Of a DNA stretch of 61,599 nt, positions 1-5,750 are shown one piece after another. Source of the DNA: Acidimicrobiales bacterium (GTDB taxonomy: Bacteria > Actinomycetota > Acidimicrobiia > Acidimicrobiales > GCA-2861595); contig JAUJNQ010000003.1 in NCBI GenBank assembly GCA_030448025.1, positions 321,970 through 383,568 on the forward strand, written 5' to 3'. The notes beneath the pieces were generated by a model that saw nothing but the letters and a program-made list of their open reading frames with translations, was not told the DNA's origin and ran no database searches. Made by a program: the position numbers and the translations under genes. How positions within the stretch are numbered: position 1 is the first letter of the stretch; each line of letters begins with the position of its first letter.

Positions 1-157
1 TGAGATCGAGGTCACCGTCACTGGCCAGCGACTGCGCGGTGAGGAGGTAGAACGGCTCGTCTCCTGTGACCGTTGCCGTTCTGGAGGCGCGCCCGCCAAC
101 CGCGAGCTGCCCGCCGAGGAGGACCACGAGGAACGAGACCGCCCACAACCGCCGCAC
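1..157 (-). CDS. Membrane glycosyltransferase-like protein, N-terminal part only
   Basis: The gene runs off the left edge, so only about 52 codons are present. From a GTG at 157 the translation has a short basic start, a hydrophobic segment (SFLVVLLGGQLAVGG) and then GDEPFYLLTAQSLASDGDLD. A membrane anchor followed by a GDEP-x-YLL motif is typical of the first extracytoplasmic loop of polyprenol-linked glycosyltransferases of the PMT/ArnT-like type, where the acidic pair is catalytic. That assignment is inferred from this short stretch alone. It is divergent from the DtxR-type gene at 218, with about 60 bp between the starts. Confidence 0.5.
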   Translation of the reverse strand, partial: MRRLWAVSFLVVLLGGQLAVGGRASRTATVTGDEPFYLLTAQSLASDGDLDL

Positions 158-217
158 GGCTCACCAACCCCCCGAACATGGCAGGGGCACCGCCGCCATC
201 CCGGGTACCATTGCCCG

Positions 218-880
218 GTGGCCGACGGTTTTCACCCCCCGCTCGAGGAGTACCTCGAGGCCATCCACGAGCTCGAGGAAGAGGGCACCACCGTCATCCA
301 GGCCCGCCTGGCCGAGCGCCTCGGCCACTCGGCCCCGTCGGTCTCCGAGATGGTCCACCGCCTGAAGGACGACGGTTACGTCACGGTGAAGAAGCGTTCC
401 ATCTTCCTCACCAGGAAGGGGCGGGCCCGGGCCGAGAGCGTGGTGCGCAAGCACCGCCTGGCCGAGCGGCTCCTCACCGACGTCATCGGCCTGCCCTGGC
501 ACAAGGCTCACGTGGAGGCCTGTCGCTGGGAGCACGTGATCTCCGACGAGGTCGAGGAGCACCTCGTCTCGCTGCTCAACAACCCCACCACCTGTCCCCA
601 CGGCAACCCCATTCCGGGGAGCAACGCGCCCGAGCGTGACCTGGTGGCGCTGGCCGAGTCGGAGCCCGGCGACAACGTGCGCCTCGAGCTGGTCACCGAG
701 CAGGTCGAGATCGACATCGACTCGCTCACGTACCTCTCCGTGCACGGGTTCGTCCCCGGAGCCGACGCCCAGGTGCGAGCCAAGGCTCCCGACGGCACGC
801 TCACCCTGGACCTTCGAGACGACACCATCGCCCTCGGTCCGGCGCTGGCCCAGCAGCTCTACGTCGCCGCCCGGACCTGA
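218..880 (+). CDS. DtxR/IdeR-family metal-dependent transcriptional regulator
   Basis: 220 residues, GTG start. Residues 1-70 form the winged helix (LEEYLEAIHELEEEG, then the recognition region around SAPSVSEMVHRL). The dimerisation and metal-binding domain follows, with CRWEHVISDEVE matching the Cys-x2-Glu-His ligand set of the DtxR primary site and TCPHGNPIPG in the conserved position. A C-terminal SH3/FeoA-like domain follows (about 140-220), so this is the three-domain IdeR form rather than short MntR. The residue equivalent to DtxR Met10 appears to be Glu, which could alter metal preference. It would repress iron- or manganese-responsive genes; a candidate iron box lies at 2406-2424. Confidence 0.92.
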   Translation: MADGFHPPLEEYLEAIHELEEEGTTVIQARLAERLGHSAPSVSEMVHRLKDDGYVTVKKRSIFLTRKGRARAESVVRKHRLAERLLTDVIGLPWHKAHVEACRWEHVISDEVEEHLVSLLNNPTTCPHGNPIPGSNAPERDLVALAESEPGDNVRLELVTEQVEIDIDSLTYLSVHGFVPGADAQVRAKAPDGTLTLDLRDDTIALGPALAQQLYVAART

Positions 881-895
881 CCGCGTTGCCGCCCG

Positions 896-1279
896 TCACC
901 GGGTTCGGGCAGCCCTGGCCATGGCGGGGAGCACGTGGCGCAGGTATCGGCCCACCCTCACATAGGAACGTCCATGAGACCGCCACCGGTAGCGGATGGG
1001 GACCTCGGCGTAGCTGAAGCCCTTCCCCAGCAGCTCCAGGGTGAGGACCTGAGCGTAGTTGTAGTCGTGGGCGATGGTGGCCGAGAGCACCCGGTTTCCG
1101 ACACGGCGACGCAGCAACATGGAATCGATGGTCCCGGCGAAGCGGGAGCCCACCACGTAGTCGGCCCGGCCGGCCAGGATGGGCTCCAGGAGGGACTCGA
1201 GCTGGGCGGGGTCGTACTCCCCGTCGGCGTCCAGGAAGGCGGCGGCCACCGCTTCCCGGGGGCGGGGCACAGCAGGCAC
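896..1279 (-). pseudogene. Family 2 glycosyltransferase, C-terminal remnant
   Basis: The translation contains AAFLDADGEYDPAQLESLL, the DxD-containing core of dolichol-phosphate-mannose-type GT2 enzymes, then VGSRFAG, RRRVGNRVLS and VPIRYRWRSHGRSY, all standard for the C-terminal half of that family. The N-terminal nucleotide-binding half (about 90-100 residues) is missing. The DNA upstream instead runs into a phosphatase-fold remnant on the same strand. This looks like the downstream part of a gene fused to an unrelated gene by a deletion. It is probably inactive. Confidence 0.75.
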
Positions 1280-1313
1280 CGGCCCAGGGACCGCTCCGGC
1301 GCACGCACCCCGA

Positions 1314-1861
1314 GCCGGAAAGGACCCCGATGGTCACGCCCTCCAGGCCGCCCCAACGCTCGCTCAGCCATGCCACCAACCGCTCGAGCTCGGCGTCGGT
1401 GGTCTCTATTCGCTCCAGGTACTCGCCGTAGTAGGAGCCAGGAAGTGACCGGTCTGGTCCACCGAGAGGGTCTGGACCACGAGCAGGTCGGGATCCTCCT
1501 CTTCGACGACAAGGCGGGCCTTGGCGCAGAGGGCGGCGTCGATCTCGTCGTTTGGCATCACCGCCGTCACCGTGCGGACCCGGTCACCGAAGGCGTCGAC
1601 CAGATGGGCGATGCCCACCATCCGCGCCGGGACCCCCGGTCCGAACACCGACTCGCATCGGACTCCCTTCCTCGGCACGAAGTTCGAGTGCATGCCGTGC
1701 ACGGCAGGGGGCGCGCCGGTGAGCATCGACGAGAAGCAGGTGAAGGGCTGGCCCTCGTTGAGGACGTTCCAGGCCCGGGCGGCCGCCTCCTCGAGCGGAC
1801 CTGCCGACCGGGCGGTACCCGACGTACCTCGGTGGAGAACGCTGCGGGTGGAAGCCGTCAC
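1314..1861 (-). pseudogene. Alkaline-phosphatase-superfamily (type I phosphodiesterase-like) remnant, frameshifted
   Basis: The frame opening with GTG at 1861 encodes FSSMLTGAPPAVHGMHSNF, VGIAHLVDAFGDRV, MPNDEIDAAL and LLVVQTLSVDQTGH, the middle part of a phosphodiesterase/nucleotide pyrophosphatase-type alkaline phosphatase domain. After about 1440 the sense continues in another frame (SYYGEYLERIETTDAELERL) and then stops matching near 1314, where glycosyltransferase sequence begins. The N-terminal nucleophile region, the normal C-terminus and one base are therefore missing or shifted. The GTG overlaps the TGA of the upstream lipoprotein gene. A complete relative of this fold lies at 60316-61434. 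Confidence 0.7.
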
Positions 1862-2382
1862 TCGACGGTGAAGGGCGCCTCCATGCCGAGGTCGGCGTGG
1901 GTCTTGTCACCCAGCTTCACTAGGCAAGCCACCTTGTAACGCCCCGGTTTGAGCTCGAGAGCCAGGGGCTTGGACTTCTTGCCCTTGGCAAAGGCCTCGA
2001 TCTCGCCGAGCTCCTTGCCCCCCTCGTCCATCACCACCAGCTCGTGGTCGGTCGGCCCCTGGTTGGTGGCCTCGAAGTACACCTTGGGGCCCTTGACGGT
2101 GGCCGGGACGCTCTCGAAGGCGAAGTCGCGAAGCGTGGCCCTCACAACGGTGTTGGCCTCCGACTCGGGGAAGCCTGCCCCCTGCCCGCCGTGGTCACCG
2201 GCGTGACTGCCCGATCCGCCTGTCCCGGTGCCCGATCCCGAGGCGCTGCCGCCGGTACTGGGGCGATCCTCACCGCCGCCACAGGCGGACAGCACCGCCA
2301 GCAACACCGTCACCGCGACCACGGTGGCCGTGGGCCTCAACCCCTTGTGTCTCTGCACACCCGACATTTGGGCCTCTTGCAC
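1858..2382 (-). CDS. Cupredoxin-like lipoprotein
   Basis: The likely start is the GTG at 2382, preceded six bases upstream by GGAGGT; the longer start at 2397 would contain that site. A hydrophobic signal ends in the lipobox LSAC, followed by a Gly/Ser-rich linker and a beta-rich domain. That domain has DHELVVMDEGG, LKPGRYKVACLVKLGDKTHADLGM: His, Cys, His and Met in the order and spacing of a type I copper site, as in plastocyanin-like and EfeO-type cupredoxins. It is predicted to be anchored outside the membrane and to carry copper or take part in iron uptake. An iron-box-like palindrome lies just upstream. Confidence 0.8.
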   Translation of the reverse strand: MQEAQMSGVQRHKGLRPTATVVAVTVLLAVLSACGGGEDRPSTGGSASGSGTGTGGSGSHAGDHGGQGAGFPESEANTVVRATLRDFAFESVPATVKGPKVYFEATNQGPTDHELVVMDEGGKELGEIEAFAKGKKSKPLALELKPGRYKVACLVKLGDKTHADLGMEAPFTVE

Positions 2383-2405
2383 CTGGTGACCTCCCACCTT
2401 GGCAG

Positions 2406-2424
2406 CCTCCTTAGGCCAACCTAA
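2406..2424 (-). promoter_or_regulatory. Iron-box-like site (candidate DtxR/IdeR operator)
   Basis: Bases 2411-2424 read TTAGGCCAACCTAA, close to the right half and centre of the IdeR/DtxR 19-bp consensus (13 of 19 positions match over 2406-2424). A second half-like element, TTAGGTCTAGG, follows at about 2432. The site sits 24-42 bp upstream of the cupredoxin lipoprotein start, where a repressor would block transcription. A DtxR-family gene lies 1.5 kb away. Binding is inferred. Confidence 0.5.
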
Positions 2425-2444
2425 TCGTCGGAGTTAGGTCTAGG

Positions 2445-3047
2445 TCATACCGCCGGTGTCTCGCCAGTCGCCGGAGGTTCCAGGTCGCCGTCCAGCATCC
2501 GCTGGGCAGTGGCCCTCATGGTGAGACGCTCCCTCATGGCGCTGCGCTGGATGAAGGAGAAGGCGTCATTGGCCGCCATGCGGTGGCGGTCCATCAGCAT
2601 GTCCTTGGCCCGGTCCACCATCTTGCGGGTCTCGAGCTGGTCCTCCAGGGTCCGGTTGTCGCTCTCGAGGTCGCGGATCTGGCGGAAGCGTCCGAGGGCC
2701 ATCTCGATGGCGGGGACGAGCTCTGCCTTCTGGAAGGGCTTCACCAGGTAGGCCAGCGCTCCGGCGTCGACGGCCTCGTCCACCAGCTGGCGCTGGCTGA
2801 AGGCCGTGAGGATCAGCACTGCAGCCAGCCGCTGCTCGGTGACCGACTTGGCCACCGCCAAGCCGTCCTTGCCCGGCATCTTGATGTCGAGGATCACGAC
2901 GTCGGGCTTGGCGTCGGTGACGAGCTGCACGGCTTCGTCGCCGCGACCCGTCTCTCCCACCACCTCGTAGCCCTCCTCCTCCAGGATCTCCTTGAGGTCG
3001 AGCCGGATGATGGCCTCGTCCTCGGCGATGACCACGCGAACACCCAT
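2445..3047 (-). CDS. pdtaR: ANTAR-domain response regulator, PdtaR type
   Basis: 200 residues. An N-terminal receiver domain has acidic residues E9-D10-E11, phospho-acceptor Asp54 (VVILDIKMPG), Thr81 and Lys103. It is followed by a coiled linker (RFRQIRDLESDNRTLEDQLE) and a C-terminal ANTAR RNA-binding domain (about 130-190; AKDMLMDRHRMAANDAFSFI). ANTAR regulators bind paired hairpins in nascent mRNA and prevent termination. The arrangement matches Mycobacterium tuberculosis PdtaR (Rv1626). Its partner histidine kinase is not in the window. The start is ATG at 3047, shortly after the small coiled-coil gene upstream on the same strand. Confidence 0.92.
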   Translation of the reverse strand: MGVRVVIAEDEAIIRLDLKEILEEEGYEVVGETGRGDEAVQLVTDAKPDVVILDIKMPGKDGLAVAKSVTEQRLAAVLILTAFSQRQLVDEAVDAGALAYLVKPFQKAELVPAIEMALGRFRQIRDLESDNRTLEDQLETRKMVDRAKDMLMDRHRMAANDAFSFIQRSAMRERLTMRATAQRMLDGDLEPPATGETPAV

Positions 3048-3072
3048 CAGGCGCCCTCCTCTTCTCTCACCG

Positions 3073-3372
3073 CTAGCCGCGGCCGGGCTGGGGTTCGAGC
3101 CGGCCGAGAAGGTCGTCGACGACGCGCTCGAGGTCGGCGATGGACGCTGCCGCAGCAGCGCGGCTGCGGATCATGGCGTCAGCGTGCTTCTGGGCCTCCG
3201 CATGCTCACGGTCGGCCAGTGGGGTCTCGGAGACCAGGGCCCGGATGCGGGCCTCCTCGGCGGCGTGGGCGAAGAACTCGAGCTGCTCCTCCACTGCCGC
3301 CAGATCGGCCCGAGCACGTTGGAGGCGACCCGTCACTTCGCGCAGGCGCCGCTCGATCAGGGATCGCGACAT
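3073..3372 (-). CDS. Small coiled-coil protein of unknown function
   Basis: 99 residues, mostly heptad-like and charged (LIERRLREVTGRLQRARADL; IADLERVVDDLLGRLE), with no signal peptide or membrane segment. It lies immediately upstream of pdtaR on the same strand (25-bp gap) and is probably cotranscribed with it. It is divergent from the hydrolase gene at 3409. I do not recognise a named family; a structural or regulatory partner role is only a guess from the operon position. Confidence 0.65.
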   Translation of the reverse strand: MSRSLIERRLREVTGRLQRARADLAAVEEQLEFFAHAAEEARIRALVSETPLADREHAEAQKHADAMIRSRAAAAASIADLERVVDDLLGRLEPQPGRG

Positions 3373-3408
3373 GGTCGTAGCATTGTAGGACGGCGTTACC
3401 GTTCACCC

Positions 3409-4080
3409 ATGCTCGTATCGGGCCTACGACTGTGGCTGGCCGAGACCAACTCCTGGCTGGTGACACCCTCCGGAGCCGGCGGCGAATGCCTGCTCGTGGA
3501 CGCACCACCCGATCCCGACCCCATCGTCGACCGCCTGTCCGCCGACGGCCTCCGGCTGGTCGCCCTGGTCAGCACCCATGGTCACGTGGACCACGTGGGA
3601 GGCATCGGCTCCGTGGTGCGGGCCCAAGAGCACGAGGTGCCCGTTCACATCCACGACGCTGACCGGCACATGCTGCTCGACCCGGTGGGCACCGGTGGCA
3701 CGCTGGGGCAGGCCCTCGCCTCGCAGGGCCTGGACGTGCGTCCGCCCGAGCTGATCCACTGGCTAGACGACGGGGACCGCGTGTCGGGGACGGGCGTGAC
3801 CCTCACCGCCATCCACACACCGGGCCATACCAAGGGCTCCACCTGCTTCCTCCTGGAGGCCGAGGGCGAGGCGCCCCTGCCCTTCAGCGGTGACCACCTC
3901 TTCAAAGGCTCGATCGGACGCACCGACCTGCCCGGCGGGTCCCGGGAGGAGCTCCTGGGCTCCATGGCAGCCAAGATCCTCCTGCTGGCGGACGATCTTC
4001 AGGTGCTCCCCGGCCACGGGCCCACCACCACCATCGGCCTCGAGCGCCGCACCAACCCCTTCCTGCGCCAGCCGACGTGA
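3409..4080 (+). CDS. Metallo-beta-lactamase-fold hydrolase (glyoxalase II-like)
   Basis: 223 residues from ATG 3409. The first metal motif is STHGHVDHVGG (HxHxDH), with later ligands in TPGHTKGST, FSGDHLFKGSIGRTDLPGG and LPGHGPTT. This is the ligand series of glyoxalase II and related small MBL hydrolases with a binuclear Zn/Fe site. The GRTDLPGG motif is typical of the YcbL/hydroxyacylglutathione hydrolase-like subgroup, whose natural substrate is often unknown; in a mycothiol organism a mycothiol thioester is possible. It ends 26 bp before the tRNA on the opposite strand. Confidence 0.88.
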   Translation: MLVSGLRLWLAETNSWLVTPSGAGGECLLVDAPPDPDPIVDRLSADGLRLVALVSTHGHVDHVGGIGSVVRAQEHEVPVHIHDADRHMLLDPVGTGGTLGQALASQGLDVRPPELIHWLDDGDRVSGTGVTLTAIHTPGHTKGSTCFLLEAEGEAPLPFSGDHLFKGSIGRTDLPGGSREELLGSMAAKILLLADDLQVLPGHGPTTTIGLERRTNPFLRQPT

Positions 4081-4106
4081 CCTGGCCTTTCACCGCTAAA
4101 ACGCCG

Positions 4107-4190
4107 TGCCCGAGGTGGGACTCGAACCCACATGCCCTTTCGGGCAGAGGATTTTGAGTCCTCCGCGTCAGCCAATTGCGCCACTCGGGC
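4107..4190 (-). tRNA. tRNA-Leu (anticodon CAA)
   Basis: Read on the minus strand, the 84 bases fold as a class II tRNA. The acceptor stem GCCCGAG pairs with CTCGGGC, followed by discriminator A. The anticodon stem-loop is GAGGA-CTCAAAA-TCCTC, giving anticodon CAA. The long variable arm is GCCC-GAAA-GGGC, and the T arm is GTGGG-TTCGAGT-CCCAC. No CCA is encoded. The anticodon decodes UUG. Confidence 0.96.
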
Positions 4191-4226
4191 CGGGTCCTCA
4201 GCGTAGGTGAAAAGCTGAGCCCGCCG

Positions 4227-4850
4227 ATGACGCAAGCAAAGACCCGCCGGGGGACGGAGACGAGGGACCGGATCCTGGCCACGGCCGCCGAGCTGATCCA
4301 CGAGCGCGGCGTGGCGGCCACGAGCATCGACGACATCCTTGCCGCCAGTGGCACCGGCAAGAGTCAGTTCTACCTCTACTTCGCGAGCAAGGACGAACTC
4401 GTCCGCGACGTGCTTCGCCACGACCTCGACACGATCTTGGACACCCAGGAGGCGCTGCTGGAGGAGCTGTCGACCTGGAAGGGCATCAAGGCCTGGCTCG
4501 ACGCCCTGGCCGACATGCACGAACGTCGGGATCTCTTCGGTGGTTGCCGCATCGGCTCGCTGGCGGCGGAGATGGCCGAGCGGGACGAGGAGCTTCGCCG
4601 GGCGATCGCCGAGGCCTTCTCCCGGTGGGAATCGTTCCTGGCTGCCGGTCTGGCGACCATGAGGGCCCGGGGCGCGCTGCGGCCCGGAACCGACCCACGC
4701 GCCCTCGCCGAGACAACCATGGCCGCCATCCAGGGGGGGTACCTGCTCTCCACCACCAAGAGGGACATCCGCCCGATGCGCAACTCTCTGAGCGCGGCCT
4801 ATGCCCACCTCCGCTCGTTCTCGACTCGTTCGTCTCCTCGCCGGAGTTGA
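4227..4850 (+). CDS. TetR/AcrR-family transcriptional regulator
   Basis: 207 residues from ATG 4227; an upstream in-frame start would overlap the tRNA. The N-terminal helix-turn-helix is typical: RDRILATAAELIHERG, then TSIDDILAASGTGKSQFYLY and FASKDELVRDVL. The C-terminal ligand domain is of the TetR_C type with GCRIGSLAAEMAERDEEL. A near-perfect 20-bp palindrome directly after the gene (4857-4876) lies over the promoter of the next, co-directional gene. The regulator probably represses the downstream redox gene. Confidence 0.9.
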   Translation: MTQAKTRRGTETRDRILATAAELIHERGVAATSIDDILAASGTGKSQFYLYFASKDELVRDVLRHDLDTILDTQEALLEELSTWKGIKAWLDALADMHERRDLFGGCRIGSLAAEMAERDEELRRAIAEAFSRWESFLAAGLATMRARGALRPGTDPRALAETTMAAIQGGYLLSTTKRDIRPMRNSLSAAYAHLRSFSTRSSPRRS

Positions 4851-4876
4851 CACCCAAATGTACCGATCAGTACGTT
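4847..4876 (+). promoter_or_regulatory. Promoter with overlapping TetR-type operator palindrome
   Basis: TTGACA at 4847-4852 is a consensus -35 hexamer, and TACGTT at 4871-4876 is a possible -10 (18-bp spacer). The spacer is filled by a palindrome at 4857-4876: the core GTACCGATCAGTAC is symmetric at 12 of 14 positions and the full 20 bp at 16 of 20. Placement between -35 and -10 is typical for a TetR repressor, and a TetR gene ends at 4850. The promoter lies between that regulator and the putative selenoprotein gene. Confidence 0.6.
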
Positions 4877-5733
4877 GCTTCCCATCGCTGCTGACCGACA
4901 ACTCAAGAAGTACAACTACGAGCACTTCTGGCTAAAGCACTTCGCGGCCGACATCGGACGGACCATCAAGGGTTCGGGCGTGCGCCCGGGTTCGAAGGCA
5001 CCGGAGTTCGACATGCCCTCCACCGACGGCGAGCGGGTCAACCTGCGCGCCCTTTCACGGCGAGCCCGTCCTGCTTCACTTCGGCAGCGGCACCTGACCG
5101 ATCACCACCGGCGCAGTTGCGCCCCTCAAGGAGCTCCACCAGCGATACGGCGACCGGATCAGGTTCCTGGACGTGTTCATCCACCAGGCCCACCCTGGCG
5201 AGGCTCGCCACCACTACTCCACGTTCGATGAAAAGCTCGCCGAGGCACAGGAGTACAAGGAGCTCGAGCAGCTTCCCTGGCCCGTCCTAGTGGACGACCT
5301 GGCCGGGACCATGCACCTGGCGTACAGCCGCGGGATGGCCGACCCGACCTTCCTGATCGACGCCGAAGGCCAGGTTGCCTTCTACGGGATGTGGACCCAC
5401 GGCCCCACCCTGCAGCGGGCCATCGCCGAGCTCGTCGACAACGGCGGCCGGGGCCACGCGGGGGGCCTCGACCGCACCCCCCACCTGCTGGCCTCCTTCG
5501 TGGACGGTTACCGAGGCCCGAGGCGAGGCGGGCGACGGGCAGTGCTCGAGTACGACCTGGGGGCCGGCGGTGCCGGGACCCTCAGCTTCCTCGGTAACAA
5601 GGCCAAGCGCTTGCTGGGTCCGCTGGCCCTGCGCTCGACGCCCCTGCCGATGCAGACCAGGCTGGCACTTGGGCTCGGGTCCGCGGCCTTCTTGCTCCTC
5701 GTTGTCTCCGTCGTCGCCGTCGTCATCGGTTGA
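4875..5733 (+). CDS. Deiodinase/peroxiredoxin-like putative selenoprotein (in-frame TGA; one apparent frameshift)
   Basis: A thioredoxin-fold redoxin. The N-terminal part reads YNYEHFWLKHF and GSKAPEFDMPSTDGERVNLR. After one apparent extra C in the CCC at 5050-5052, the frame continues FHGEPVLLHFGSGT, a TGA codon at 5095-5097, then PITTGAVAPLKELHQRYGD and FIHQAHPGEARHHY. In iodothyronine deiodinase-like proteins the catalytic residue sits in GxxT-(U/C)-P, so the TGA falls exactly on the selenocysteine/cysteine position. The downstream frame is open and family-like to 5733, including WPVLVDD and ADPTFLIDAEGQVAFYG, and ends in a membrane segment. The only in-frame N-terminal start is TTG 4875, inside the operator; GTG 4980 is an alternative. 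It may be a true selenoprotein with a sequencing indel, or a pseudogene. Confidence 0.7.
5095..5123 (+). promoter_or_regulatory. UGA codon with SECIS-like hairpin
   Basis: The TGA at 5095-5097 is followed by 12 unpaired bases, then GGCGC (5110-5114), loop AGTT (5115-5118) and GCGCC (5119-5123): a perfect 5-bp stem, or 6 bp if A-T closes a two-base loop. Bacterial SECIS elements are small hairpins with the apical loop about 16-37 nt after the UGA and a G among the first two loop bases. Here the loop starts 18 nt after the UGA and its second base is G. Function is inferred. Confidence 0.55.
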
Positions 5734-5750
5734 CCTGGGGGCCGGGGTTC

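Noticed and set aside
5040-5173. Treating the TGA in the deiodinase-like gene as an ordinary nonsense mutation
   Set aside because: Its exact fit to the catalytic position and the hairpin at the correct distance make recoding the better working hypothesis, though not proven.
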